In this document: one piece after another, positions 1-8,025 of the stretch
How positions within the stretch are numbered: the first letter of the stretch is position 1
How the letters are laid out: the number at the start of each line of letters is the position of its first letter
Assembly (NCBI GenBank): GCA_965372015.1
Contig: CBDVAP010000022.1
Coordinates: 1-29,906, forward strand
From: JACZSB01 sp965372015
Lineage (GTDB): Bacteria; Fidelibacterota; Marinisomatia; SCGC-AAA003-L08; TS1B11
Direction: 5' to 3'
Length of the DNA stretch: 29,906 bases
Program-made: the position numbers and the translations under genes
The notes under the pieces: model-generated
Database searches by the model: none
What the model saw: only the letters and a program-made list of their open reading frames with translations
What the model was told of the DNA's origin: nothing

Positions 1-70
1 ACTCAGACATATAGTTCGCGGTTGCCGCCTATGGCGACAAATTGGATCGGAGCCATAGGGAGGCCGTAAA
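1..70 (+). repeat. 70-bp direct repeat, copy 1
   Basis: The first 30 bases are identical to those of the copy at 266-335, and the full 70 bases differ at about seven positions. Bases 28-35 (cctatggc) and 52-59 (gccatagg) are a perfect 8-bp inverted repeat, so a transcript could fold into a hairpin with a 16-base loop. The copy starts at the window edge, so its true 5' end may lie outside. No coding potential is seen. It could be a dispersed intergenic repeat or part of a longer tandem array. Confidence 0.75.
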
Positions 71-569
71 GAACTACCCTGAATCAATAAAAGTCCGGAA
101 TTGAGAAGTCGGGACGGTCAGAGAAAAGCGGCTTTTGGGGCGGTTTTATCACCCGCCAGAGGCGAGGTTAGTGGGACTAGCAGAGATATGTTCATTTTCT
201 TTTAGAAAGAAAACGAACCAAAAGAAACTTCGCGAACTATAAACTCGTTCCTGTAAAATAGCGGAACTCAGACATATAGTTCGCGGTTGCCGCCTGGGGC
301 GACAAATTGGATCGGAGACACAGGAAGGTCGTAAATGACCACGCGCTTCTCCATTTTTCGGTTACATAGATTATGAGGTAACGACCCCGCATGGAAATCC
401 CTACGGTTACATCTAATTTGATGCATTGCGCTAGGGTTTAGGTACGGCGGAACCTGTGGGTACTATCAGCCCAAAAGTGGTAAATTTATCAGGTATTGTA
501 TTTCTAAACACACCAGCCGGCAATAAGACATTAGCAGGATGATCAGACTAGGGAGCAGGCAAACGCGCC
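71..569. other. Non-coding leader region before nadA
   Basis: Besides the repeats, this stretch holds no convincing gene. It is visibly lower in GC than the genes that follow. Visible structures are a perfect 8-bp hairpin, ttttcttt (195-202) with aaagaaaa (206-213) around a TAG loop, and an 11-bp inverted repeat, 231-241 with 275-285. The nadA promoter presumably lies in the 3' part, but I cannot name a confident -35/-10 pair. A GGGAG at 551-555 is the only ribosome-binding-like sequence before nadA, and it is rather far (14 bases) from the ATG. Confidence 0.5.
266..335 (+). repeat. 70-bp direct repeat, copy 2
   Basis: This is the second copy of the element at 1-70, offset by exactly 265 bp and in the same orientation. 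Differences cluster where the hairpin arms of copy 1 lie, and the stem here is imperfect. The segment tatagttcgcg (275-285) is also the exact reverse complement of cgcgaactata at 231-241, so this copy can pair with the spacer before it. Confidence 0.75.
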
Positions 570-1520
570 ATGTATATTGAAGACCAAGCCGTTGCGCCGG
601 CCACCGATCTGTACGAAGAGATCAAGGCGCTCAAAGAGCAGCGCAATGCCCTGATTCTGGCCCACTACTACCAGGACCCCGACATCCAGGACATGGCCGA
701 TTACTTAGGCGACAGTCTGAAGCTGGCCCAGATTGCTTCACAGACCGACGCGGATGTGATCGTGCTGTGTGGCGTGCGCTTCATGGCGGAAACCGCCAAA
801 ATCATCAACCCCGGACTGACCGTGCTGCTGCCGGACCTGGAAGCCGGCTGTTCCCTGGCCGAGGGCTGTCCCCCGGAAGCCTTCGCTGAGCACATTGCCC
901 GCTATCCTGACCATGCGGTGGTAACCTATATCAACACCTCGGCGGGAGTCAAGGCCCTCTCCGATATCATCTGCACTTCCTCCAATGCCCCCCGGGTGAT
1001 CGCCAGTGTGCCGCCGGACCAGCCCATCCTGTTTGCCCCGGACCAACACCTGGGCCGCTATCTTGAACGCCAGACCGGCCGGAAGATGCAGCTCTGGGAG
1101 GGTACCTGCGTAGTGCACGAGATCTTCTCCGAGCAGGAAATCATGCGCCTGAAGGGGGAATATCCGCAGGCTTTGCTGCTGGCGCATCCCGAATGCCAGG
1201 AAGCGATCCTGCGCCACGCCGACCATATCGGCTCGACCACTTCGATAATCAAGTTCGCCACCGCGCGGAATGGTGGACAATTCATCGTGGCCACAGAGGA
1301 GGGGGTGATGCACCAGATGAAAAAGCTGGCCCCCGGTAACCTGTATATCCCGGCGCCCACCAACGACGGCTGCGCTTGTAACCAGTGCCCCTACATGCGA
1401 AAAATCACCCTGGAGAAGGTGTATTTGGCCCTGCGGGACTTGCAGCCCGAAATTACATTAGACGAAGACCTGCGTCTGAAGGCCCTGCGTCCACTGGAGC
1501 GCATGCTGGCCCTGGGGTAG
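570..1520 (+). CDS. nadA: Quinolinate synthase NadA
   Basis: Condenses iminoaspartate with dihydroxyacetone phosphate to quinolinate in de novo NAD synthesis; a cytoplasmic [4Fe-4S] enzyme. The 316-residue product has family motifs throughout: the AHYYQDPDIQD segment (31-41), GDSL (47-50) and a C-terminal Cys-rich CACNQC (268-273). Cys94, Cys180 and probably Cys273 match the spacing of the three known cluster ligands; this assignment is by motif position, not alignment. Length is normal for the short bacterial form. It begins an apparent six-gene operon: nadC follows 29 bases after the stop and nadB overlaps nadC. Start ATG 570 is the first that preserves the N-terminal motif; its ribosome site is weak. 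Confidence 0.96.
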   Translation: MYIEDQAVAPATDLYEEIKALKEQRNALILAHYYQDPDIQDMADYLGDSLKLAQIASQTDADVIVLCGVRFMAETAKIINPGLTVLLPDLEAGCSLAEGCPPEAFAEHIARYPDHAVVTYINTSAGVKALSDIICTSSNAPRVIASVPPDQPILFAPDQHLGRYLERQTGRKMQLWEGTCVVHEIFSEQEIMRLKGEYPQALLLAHPECQEAILRHADHIGSTTSIIKFATARNGGQFIVATEEGVMHQMKKLAPGNLYIPAPTNDGCACNQCPYMRKITLEKVYLALRDLQPEITLDEDLRLKALRPLERMLALG

Positions 1521-1549
1521 CCGCAGCCGGCACTTTTCCTGGACCCAAG

Positions 1550-2416
1550 GTGCGATTTTATCCCGAGCAAATCACTTCATTGCCACCGGAGTGGGTCGCG
1601 ACCCGGGTGGCGGAGTTTCTGCGCGAGGACCTGCCCGCCGGGGACATCACCTCTGAGTCTATTATCAGCGCCCAACAAGATTTGACGGCCCAAATCCAGG
1701 CGGTGGAGTCGATGGTGTTTGCCGGGGCCCAGGTGCTGCCGGCCTGTTTGGGCGGCCAATGCCGGGTGGACCTGAAAGTGGAGGATGGCGCCACCGTGGC
1801 GGCGGGAGAGGTGATGGCGATTGTCGCGGGACCCGCGCGGCAAATCCTGGCCCGTGAGCGGGTCACCCTGAACCTGTTGCAGCGGCTGTCGGGGATCGCC
1901 ACCTTGACCCGCCGGTTCGTGGAGTTGGCCCAGCCCCAGGGCGTTCTGGTGCTGGATACCCGCAAAACCACGCCGGGACTGCGGCTGTTCGAGAAGTACG
2001 CTGTCACTGTGGGCGGGGGGCACAACCACCGCCTCGACCTGTCGTCGGGAATCCTGATCAAGGACAACCACCTGCGGTTGGCGGGCGGGATTACCAGCGC
2101 CGTGGCGGCTGCCAGGCAGGGCAATGCGGACCGGCCAGTGGAACTGGAAGTGGAGGACCGGGCGCAACTGCTGGAGGGGCTGGGGGCCGGCGCTGATGCT
2201 TTCCTGCTGGACAATATGACCCCGGCCCGGGTCGAGGGCCTGGTAGCTGTGGTGCGTGAACATCCCCGGGGGCGGAAAATATTCCTGGAGGCCTCGGGAG
2301 GCATTAATCTGGACAACTTTGCGGCCTATGCCCGCACCGGTGTGGATGGCATCTCGGTGGGCGCCCTGACTCACAGTGTGCACAGTATGGACATTCGCCT
2401 GGAGATAGCTACTTGA
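1550..2416 (+). CDS. nadC: Nicotinate-nucleotide pyrophosphorylase (carboxylating)
   Basis: Quinolinate phosphoribosyltransferase, which converts quinolinate and PRPP to nicotinate mononucleotide; the third step of the pathway after NadB and NadA. I take GTG 1550 as the start, giving 288 residues, typical for the family. A longer in-frame reading from ATG 1385 would lie largely inside nadA and adds a non-homologous Pro/Gly/Ala-rich extension. TTG 1580 is a possible alternative. Visible motifs are EDLPAGDIT (26-34), the DTRKTTPG substrate/PRPP motif (136-143), GGGHNHR (155-161), KDNH (171-174), and later ELEVE, LLDN and EASGGI. No clear ribosome site precedes the GTG, so translation may be coupled to nadA. 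The 3' end overlaps the nadB TTG. Confidence 0.93.
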   Translation: MRFYPEQITSLPPEWVATRVAEFLREDLPAGDITSESIISAQQDLTAQIQAVESMVFAGAQVLPACLGGQCRVDLKVEDGATVAAGEVMAIVAGPARQILARERVTLNLLQRLSGIATLTRRFVELAQPQGVLVLDTRKTTPGLRLFEKYAVTVGGGHNHRLDLSSGILIKDNHLRLAGGITSAVAAARQGNADRPVELEVEDRAQLLEGLGAGADAFLLDNMTPARVEGLVAVVREHPRGRKIFLEASGGINLDNFAAYARTGVDGISVGALTHSVHSMDIRLEIAT

Positions 2417-3975
2417 ATACCGATGTACTGGTGATAGGCAGTGGCCTGGCCGGACTGGTCAGCGCCCTGTCAGCGGCTGAGAGCGGCTGTGATGTGCTGA
2501 TGGTTACCAAGACCGGCCGCCTGGCCAGTGGCAATACCGACCATGCTCAGGGAGGGATCGTTTTCAAGGGGCAGGACGACTCGCCCGAGCAACTGATGGC
2601 CGACATTATCGAGGCCGGGGCCGGGCATTGCTACCGTCCGGCGGTGGAGCAGCTCTGCCAAAGGGGAGCACCGCTGGTGCAGGAACTGCTGATAGAGCGC
2701 TACCAGGTAGCCTTCTCCTCTGATGAAACGGGGGATGAGTACCATCGAACGGCTGAGGCGGCCCACTCGGTGCCCCGCATTCTGCACGCCAAGGACCAGA
2801 CCGGACAGGCCATTGCAACAGCCCTGGTGGCGGCGGTGGAAAAGCAGCCAAAGATTAAAACGCTTACGGCCCGCAGCGCCATCGAACTGCTCACCAGCAG
2901 TCACCACAGCAGCGACCTGCAGGATACTTACGGCAACCCAGCCTGCTTCGGGGCCTACCTTTATAATGTGGAAACCGGGACAGTGGAACCGGTATTCGCC
3001 CGGCGCACGATCCTGGCCACGGGGGGGCTGGGGCAGTTATACCTGCACACTACCAACCCGTTGGAGGCCCGGGGGGACGGCATCGCCATGGCCTGGCGGG
3101 CCGGGGCGCGCTGCACCAATCTGCATTACATCCAGTTCCATCCCACGGCCCTGTACCACGAAAGCGGCCGGTTCCTGATATCCGAAGCGTTGCGTGGTGA
3201 GGGGGCGCTGCTGGTGGACGCGGGCGGCCGGCAGTTCATGCAAAAGTACCATCCGGACGGCAATCTGGCCCCGCGCGACGTGGTGGCCCGGGGAATCCAT
3301 CAGACCATGATCGAGCAGAAGATCCCTTGCGTCTACCTGGATATAACCGGTAAATCCGCCGGCTGGGTGGAGGAGCGCTTCCCGGGAATCTATGCCCGCT
3401 GCCGGTCTATTGGCCTCGATATCGCCAGCGACCCTATCCCGGTGGTGCCGGCGGCGCACTATAGCTGCGGCGGGGTGGCGGTGGACCTGGAGGGGCGCAC
3501 CAGCATCGATAATCTGCTGGCGGTGGGCGAGGTGTCCTGTACCGGTGCCCATGGGGCCAACCGCCTGGCCAGCACATCGCTACTGGAGTGCTTGGTGTGG
3601 GGCCGGGCGGCCGGAGAGCTGGCCGGTCGCGAGTGTGGTGAAACAACGCCGACGGCGCCGCCCGAAATCGGCGATTGGGAATATGAGCACGAGGAAATCG
3701 ATCTGGCCTTGATAGCCCAGGACTGGGAGACCATCCGCCATATCATGTGGAATTACGTGGGGCTGGTGCGTACACCCAAGCGATTGCACCGGGCCCGCAC
3801 CATGCTCCGGCAGTTGCAGATGGAGGTGGAGGACTTCTACCGGTCGGCTATCCTGTCCGACGATATTATCGGCCTGCGCAACGGCCTGCAGACCGCCCTG
3901 GCGGTATTGTTCGCAGCCAGCGAAGCCCGGGAGAGCCGCGGCTGCCACTATGTTACCAATGACGGTGAAGTATGA
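2413..3975 (+). CDS. nadB: L-aspartate oxidase NadB
   Basis: FAD enzyme oxidising L-aspartate to iminoaspartate, the substrate of NadA; in anaerobes fumarate can be the electron acceptor. 520 residues. The N-terminal dinucleotide motif is VIGSGLAGL (7-15). Further signatures are HAQGGIVF, HAKDQTG, ATGGLGQLY, the IQFHPTALY segment, SEALRGEGALL, LAPRDVVARGI and YSCGGVAVD near the capping domain, all typical of the NadB/SdhA fold. The start is TTG 2413, which overlaps the nadC stop (TTGA) and has a GGAG about nine bases upstream; no in-frame ATG fits the N-terminus. The overlap implies translational coupling. The C-terminal helical domain is complete. Confidence 0.96.
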   Translation: MNTDVLVIGSGLAGLVSALSAAESGCDVLMVTKTGRLASGNTDHAQGGIVFKGQDDSPEQLMADIIEAGAGHCYRPAVEQLCQRGAPLVQELLIERYQVAFSSDETGDEYHRTAEAAHSVPRILHAKDQTGQAIATALVAAVEKQPKIKTLTARSAIELLTSSHHSSDLQDTYGNPACFGAYLYNVETGTVEPVFARRTILATGGLGQLYLHTTNPLEARGDGIAMAWRAGARCTNLHYIQFHPTALYHESGRFLISEALRGEGALLVDAGGRQFMQKYHPDGNLAPRDVVARGIHQTMIEQKIPCVYLDITGKSAGWVEERFPGIYARCRSIGLDIASDPIPVVPAAHYSCGGVAVDLEGRTSIDNLLAVGEVSCTGAHGANRLASTSLLECLVWGRAAGELAGRECGETTPTAPPEIGDWEYEHEEIDLALIAQDWETIRHIMWNYVGLVRTPKRLHRARTMLRQLQMEVEDFYRSAILSDDIIGLRNGLQTALAVLFAASEARESRGCHYVTNDGEV

Positions 3976-4021
3976 TGGCGGCCTCACAGGCGAGGGACCG
4001 GCATTCACCCCGGCAGACGGG

Positions 4022-4795
4022 ATGATTATTGCGCTGATCGGCCCCGGCCGGGTGGGGCGGCCACTGTCACAGGCCCTGGCGGACGCCGGTCACCAGGTCA
4101 AAGTGCTGGGCCGCGCCGAGACTGCGGCTGGGGAGCATCATGAGCTGGGCGACGCCGACCTGGCCTTCTTGAGTGTCCCCGATCAGGTGGTGGCTGAATT
4201 AGCGGGTCAGGTAGTGACATACCCCCGGCTGGGACTGGTGCATTGCTCTGGGCAACTACCCAATAGTAATATCGGCCCACAGGTGGCCATGTTTCATCCG
4301 CTAATGAGTTTTGGGGGTGCTGAAAGCGGGGCGATTTTCAAAGGCTGTCCGGTGGGAATCAGCGGACCGGACCAGATCAGGGCGGCGCTCGTCAGCCTGG
4401 CGGAGCAGCTGGGAGCCCGGCCGTTTATCCTGGATGAGGGGGCTAAAGGCAGCTATCACTTAGCCGCCATGTTTGCCTCGGTGTTTCCTTATATTCTGCT
4501 GTTGCAGGCTAGGGAACTGGCTGAAAAATCAGGGATTGCACCCGGCGACGCGAGCAGAATTTTCGGACCGATCTTCCGGCGGGCGGCCCAACACCTGGAG
4601 GGAAGCGATTCCCGGCAGGGGCTTACCGGCCCGGTATCGAGGGGCGATGCGCAAACTGTCCGCCGGCACCTGGAATTGTTGGCCGGTGACCCGGACCGGG
4701 CGGGACTCTATCGCCACCTGACCCGGCTCAGCCTGCGGTATGCCCGGTTGGACCCCGGCGCACGGGAATCGCTCGAGCAGGCGCTGCAAACCTGA
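4022..4795 (+). CDS. Rossmann-like/DUF2520 oxidoreductase, candidate ketopantoate reductase
   Basis: A two-domain protein of the COG5495-like type. The N-terminal NAD(P)-binding domain starts MIIALIGPGRVG with the GPGRVG loop at 7-12. The C-terminal helical DUF2520-like domain follows a HCSG...MFHPLMSF segment and contains GSYHLAAMFAS. From ATG 4022 it is 257 residues and opens directly on the nucleotide-binding strand, as usual for this fold. In-frame starts at 3950, 3959 or 3965 would overlap nadB and add up to 24 residues. It lies between nadB and panB and no PanE-like protein is visible, so reduction of ketopantoate to pantoate is a natural guess. That function is inference from location only; the biochemical role of the family is poorly defined. 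Confidence 0.8.
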   Translation: MIIALIGPGRVGRPLSQALADAGHQVKVLGRAETAAGEHHELGDADLAFLSVPDQVVAELAGQVVTYPRLGLVHCSGQLPNSNIGPQVAMFHPLMSFGGAESGAIFKGCPVGISGPDQIRAALVSLAEQLGARPFILDEGAKGSYHLAAMFASVFPYILLLQARELAEKSGIAPGDASRIFGPIFRRAAQHLEGSDSRQGLTGPVSRGDAQTVRRHLELLAGDPDRAGLYRHLTRLSLRYARLDPGARESLEQALQT

Positions 4796-4843
4796 ACCGG
4801 GCTGATGGGTGAGCATTAGCCAATCGACCAAAGTGGAAACCAC

Positions 4844-5626
4844 ATGAACACCACCATTAAGTATTTCCATGAATCCAGGCCCAGCGGTGAACCGATTGTA
4901 ATGGTCACGGCCTACGACTACACCATGGCGGCACTGGCCGAAGCGGCCGGCATCGGGGCGCTACTGGTGGGTGATTCCCTGGGGATGGTGGTCCAGGGGA
5001 AGGCCACTACCCTGCCGGTCACCCTCGAGGAGATCATCTACCATACTGGCATGGTGGTGCGCGGAGCACCCAACTCGTTTGTGCTGGCCGATATGCCGTT
5101 CATGTCCTACCAGGCCTCGGTGGAGACGGCCCTGCAGGCCTGCGGCCGGGTGATGAAGGAGGCCCTGGCCCACGGTGTGAAACTGGAGGGCGGCGAGGAG
5201 ATTTGCCCCCAGATCAAGGCCTTGGTGGCCATCGGAGTTCCCGTCATGGGGCACATCGGTCTGCAGCCGCAGTCGGTGCACCTTTACGGGGGATTCGGCA
5301 AGCGGGGCAAAACCCAACAGGAGCGCGAGCGGCTGCTAAACTCTGCCCGGCTGGTGGAAGAAGCCGGCGCTTTCGCCATGGTGCTGGAGAACATTTCTCA
5401 TTCGCTGGCCGAGGAGATCACGGCGGCGGTGCAGGTTCCCACCATCGGGATTGGCGCCGGTCCGGCCTGCTCCGGGCAGATCCAGGTGTTCCACGACCTG
5501 CTGGGACTGCAACCAGATTACCAGCCGCGCCACTCCAAACGCTACGCCGCCATCGGTGAGTCGATTATCACCGCGCTTACCACCTACGCCGCCGAAGTCC
5601 GCCAGGGCCAGTTTCTCTCTAAATGA
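4844..5626 (+). CDS. panB: 3-methyl-2-oxobutanoate hydroxymethyltransferase PanB
   Basis: Ketopantoate hydroxymethyltransferase: transfers the one-carbon unit of methylenetetrahydrofolate to 2-oxoisovalerate, the first committed step of pantothenate synthesis. 260 residues, the standard length. Metal-binding Asp44 (in VGDSLGM) and Asp83 (in LADMPF) are present, as is the probable catalytic Glu182 (in MVLENI). Conserved GHIGLQPQ (136-143), GGFGKRG and IGIGAG segments are also seen. The ATG at 4844 follows GTGGAAACCAC, a modest ribosome site. The stop overlaps the panC start (ATGA), which indicates coupled translation with the next pathway enzyme. Confidence 0.97.
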   Translation: MNTTIKYFHESRPSGEPIVMVTAYDYTMAALAEAAGIGALLVGDSLGMVVQGKATTLPVTLEEIIYHTGMVVRGAPNSFVLADMPFMSYQASVETALQACGRVMKEALAHGVKLEGGEEICPQIKALVAIGVPVMGHIGLQPQSVHLYGGFGKRGKTQQERERLLNSARLVEEAGAFAMVLENISHSLAEEITAAVQVPTIGIGAGPACSGQIQVFHDLLGLQPDYQPRHSKRYAAIGESIITALTTYAAEVRQGQFLSK

Positions 5627-6444
5627 AGGTCCTGGAAACGGTGGCAGCCGTCCGCGCATTCAGGCGGTCGGCCCCGGGCAGTCTGGGTCTGGTACCCACT
5701 ATGGGGGGCCTGCACGCGGGGCATCGGTCACTGGTACGCCTGGCTCAGCGTTGCGACAACGTGCTGGTCTCAATCTATGTGAATCCCACCCAGTTCAGTT
5801 CCCCGGCGGATCACCAAACCTACCCCCAGGCGCTGGAAGCCGACCTGGCAATGCTCCAATCGATGGATGTGGCGGCCGTGTTCCAGCCCAGTGACCGGGT
5901 CATGTATCCGGAAGGGCTTGTTACCACCGTCAAGGTGGCGGGACTCACCGAGAACTGGGAGGGCGCCTGCCGCCCCGGCCATTTCGACGGGGTAGCCACG
6001 GTGGTGGCCAATTTGCTGAACATCACCACCCCGGACCTGGCCTGCTTTGGCGAAAAGGATTACCAGCAGCTGTTGGTGGTGCGGCGGCTGGTGCGTGATC
6101 TGGATATGGCGGTTGAGATTGTCGCCGGTCCAACGGTTCGGGAGGCGGACGGCCTGGCCTTGTCCAGCCGCAACACCCTGCTCTCACCGTCCCAGCGTTC
6201 CCGGGCCCCTCATCTGAAGCAGGCCCTGGATAATGCCGCCCGGTCTATCGGCCAGGGGCGGCCGGCGCCGCAGGTGTTGGAGGAAGAGGTTGCAGCGCTC
6301 ACCGGCCGGGGCTTTAAGGTGGACTACCTGGCCCTGGTAGATGGGAGCACCCTGGAGGCCCTCTCCGATCCCAAACCGGAAGCACGCCTGTTAGTGGCTG
6401 CTCATTTGGGAGCTGTCCGGTTGATCGACAACCTAGCACTTTAG
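5623..6444 (+). CDS. panC: Pantothenate synthetase PanC
   Basis: ATP-dependent ligase joining pantoate and beta-alanine to pantothenate through a pantoyl-adenylate. 273 residues. The nucleotidyltransferase HIGH-type motif is PTMGGLHAGH (25-34). Other signatures are YVNPTQF (52-58), FGEKDYQQ (142-149) and LALSSRN (178-184), all characteristic of PanC. The start ATG overlaps the panB stop. The gene ends the + strand cofactor operon; its TAG stop (6442-6444) overlaps the TAA of the convergent xdhC-like gene, so there is no room for a conventional intergenic terminator. No panD is visible in this window. Confidence 0.97.
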   Translation: MKVLETVAAVRAFRRSAPGSLGLVPTMGGLHAGHRSLVRLAQRCDNVLVSIYVNPTQFSSPADHQTYPQALEADLAMLQSMDVAAVFQPSDRVMYPEGLVTTVKVAGLTENWEGACRPGHFDGVATVVANLLNITTPDLACFGEKDYQQLLVVRRLVRDLDMAVEIVAGPTVREADGLALSSRNTLLSPSQRSRAPHLKQALDNAARSIGQGRPAPQVLEEEVAALTGRGFKVDYLALVDGSTLEALSDPKPEARLLVAAHLGAVRLIDNLAL

Positions 6445-7238
6445 TTCTTAACAGCGGTTACCGAGAGTGGCAGGGCCTTTCCGCCCCGCCGGTGCATGAC
6501 AATCTCGGCCAGAATGCTCAGGGCGATTTCCGGCGCAGCTGTGGCCCCCAGGTCAAGCCCCGCCGGTGCCCGCAGCCTCTTTAGGTCTTTTGCCGGTAGG
6601 CCATTATCTACCAGAAACTTCTTCACCAACCCGGTCCGTTTGCGGCTGGCCACCAGGGCCACATAAGGTACGCCGCTCTGCAGGGCTTGAAGGGCGAAAA
6701 GGCCTTCATCAGGGTGGTGTGACGCCAGGACAACATACTGCGGCCGGGGGTCCAAGGTAACGAGGTCGAGCGGGCCGGTGGCGACGTGATCGGCAGCCGG
6801 GTAATCCGCCTGATGATCCGTATCGGTCTGCACGGTGACGTTGAAATCGAGCAGCTGGCCCAGTTCGGCCAGCACCTCAACCAGCCGGCCGCTACCGATG
6901 ATCAGCAGTTGCGGCCGGGCGGGTAACGGTTCCACGAGCACGGTCATTTTTCCTCCACAAGGTACGCTATAAAGCGGGTCCTCTCCATCCAAATCTACCA
7001 GCAGTTTTTTAATCTGGCCGCTTTGCAATGCTTCGACGGCCGCCGCGCCGGTCTCACGCTCCACGCAACCACCACCGATCCAGCCACTCAGTCGCCGGCC
7101 GGCGGGAGAGAACAGGGCCTTGTCCCCCAGGCGGCCCGAGGTGGAACCGGTTACATCCACCACTGTTGCCAGAGCGCAAGGGACGTTGTCGCTCCTCAGC
7201 CGAGCCAGCAGCTGGTAAAACTGTAGGTTGGCAGGCAT
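6441..7238 (-). CDS. XdhC/CoxI-family molybdenum cofactor maturation protein
   Basis: XdhC-family proteins bind the molybdenum cofactor and help sulfurate and insert it into xanthine-dehydrogenase-type hydroxylases. The 265-residue product has the N-terminal XdhC/CoxI domain, with GGGCVERET around residue 55, and a C-terminal Rossmann-like domain beginning LLIIGSGRLVEVLAEL. PEIALSILAEIV near the end is a family signature. It sits three bases after the MocA-like gene and shares its strand, behind the remnant at 7885-8025. This suggests the pair once served the hydroxylase now reduced to that remnant, or still serves the hydroxylase at 14489-24665. A second, longer XdhC lies at 9361-10380; only about the fold is similar. 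Confidence 0.88.
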   Translation of the reverse strand: MPANLQFYQLLARLRSDNVPCALATVVDVTGSTSGRLGDKALFSPAGRRLSGWIGGGCVERETGAAAVEALQSGQIKKLLVDLDGEDPLYSVPCGGKMTVLVEPLPARPQLLIIGSGRLVEVLAELGQLLDFNVTVQTDTDHQADYPAADHVATGPLDLVTLDPRPQYVVLASHHPDEGLFALQALQSGVPYVALVASRKRTGLVKKFLVDNGLPAKDLKRLRAPAGLDLGATAAPEIALSILAEIVMHRRGGKALPLSVTAVKN

Positions 7239-7241
7239 TGT

Positions 7242-7865
7242 TTACACGTTTTTCTTCAGTTGTAGATCGGCATAGTCCTGATCGGTATCGCAATCCACCA
7301 GCACGGCCCGGGACTTCACCGGCAGTGCCATTGATTCCGCGGCATGGCGGCGCAACACCCCCTGGGCGCCCCGGTCACCCTTCAAGGCTAAAATCTCCTT
7401 GAAGAAGCGCCGGGGAAAGAGCACCGGGTTGCCCTGCTGGCCACGGTAGGCAGGATAGACAATGGCCTCGCCACCCTGCCTGGTGAACTGTTCCCGGAGG
7501 TCCACCAGGGTTTGATCGCTGACCAGGGGCATGTCCGCCAGAACGAACAGGGCTCCGGCCGTCTCAGCCGGTAGCGCCCTAAGCCCGCACTTAAGCGAAC
7601 TTGCCATCCCTCGCCGCCAACGACGGTTAGCCACCACCTGCACCGGACGGCCGTCCAGGGCCTCCATTATGGCGGACCCGTGGAAGCCGGTGACCACCAC
7701 CACCGGACTGTAGCCGGCGGCCAGGACATGGTCCACCACCACAGCGATCATCGGTCGGCCTTGCAGGGGCAGCAGCAGTTTATGGCCCGCTTGCATGCGG
7801 GTGGACCCGCCGGCGGCCAGGACCACGGCTGCGACGCGATTGACGCTGTCATCGAGGCTGGACAC
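7242..7865 (-). CDS. MobA/MocA-like molybdenum cofactor nucleotidyltransferase
   Basis: Predicted to add a nucleotide (CMP in MocA) to molybdopterin, making the dinucleotide cofactor used by hydroxylases of the xanthine dehydrogenase family. 207 residues from GTG 7865. The signature LAAGGSTRMQAGHK (16-29) carries the glycine-rich loop, Arg and Lys29 that bind NTP. VLADMPLVS supplies the metal-binding Asp region, and GNPVLFPRRFF is also typical. E. coli keeps its homologue ygfJ/mocA in the same selenium/purine neighbourhood. It is followed after three bases by an XdhC-like gene and preceded by the hydroxylase remnant, consistent with one operon. CTP versus GTP preference cannot be decided from the sequence by eye. 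Confidence 0.87.
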   Translation of the reverse strand: MSSLDDSVNRVAAVVLAAGGSTRMQAGHKLLLPLQGRPMIAVVVDHVLAAGYSPVVVVTGFHGSAIMEALDGRPVQVVANRRWRRGMASSLKCGLRALPAETAGALFVLADMPLVSDQTLVDLREQFTRQGGEAIVYPAYRGQQGNPVLFPRRFFKEILALKGDRGAQGVLRRHAAESMALPVKSRAVLVDCDTDQDYADLQLKKNV

Positions 7866-7884
7866 AGTGCCTCCCGCACCCGGA

Positions 7885-8025
7885 CTACGACCGGCGCAAG
7901 TCCTGCGGTTGAATGGGCAGCCGCCGGATACGCTGGCCGGTGGCGGCGAAAATAGCGTTGCACAGGGCCGGGACTTCGCTGGGGTTGACCACCCGGCCGT
8001 TGATTACGAGATTGAGCACCGCCAT
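7885..8025 (-). pseudogene. Remnant fusing a [2Fe-2S] subunit start to a Mo-subunit end
   Basis: A 46-codon reading frame starts at ATG 8025 behind a perfect AGGAGG with a six-base gap. Residues 1-14 (MAVLNLVINGRVVN) look like the first strand of an IorA/CoxS-type [2Fe-2S] subunit. Residues 17-38 (VPALCNAIFAATG then QRIRRLPI) look like the extreme C-terminus of an IorB-type molybdenum-binding subunit. Nothing between is left. The simplest reading is an in-frame deletion running from the start of one subunit gene to the end of the next. The downstream neighbours are hydroxylase maturation genes. The match is by motif memory, so it needs a search. A functional micropeptide is possible but there is no evidence for it. 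Confidence 0.6.

Noticed and set aside
195..213. Rho-independent terminator at the hairpin ttttcttt/aaagaaaa
   Set aside because: The stem is pure A/T-type purine/pyrimidine and is not followed by a proper T-tract; no upstream gene is visible in the window.
1..335. CRISPR array from the two repeats
   Set aside because: Only two copies, 70 bases long with mismatches and a 195-base spacer; no cas genes are present.
1385..1549. Longer N-terminus for nadC starting inside nadA
   Set aside because: It overlaps 136 bases of nadA and reads as low-complexity shadow sequence; GTG 1550 gives a normal 288-residue protein.
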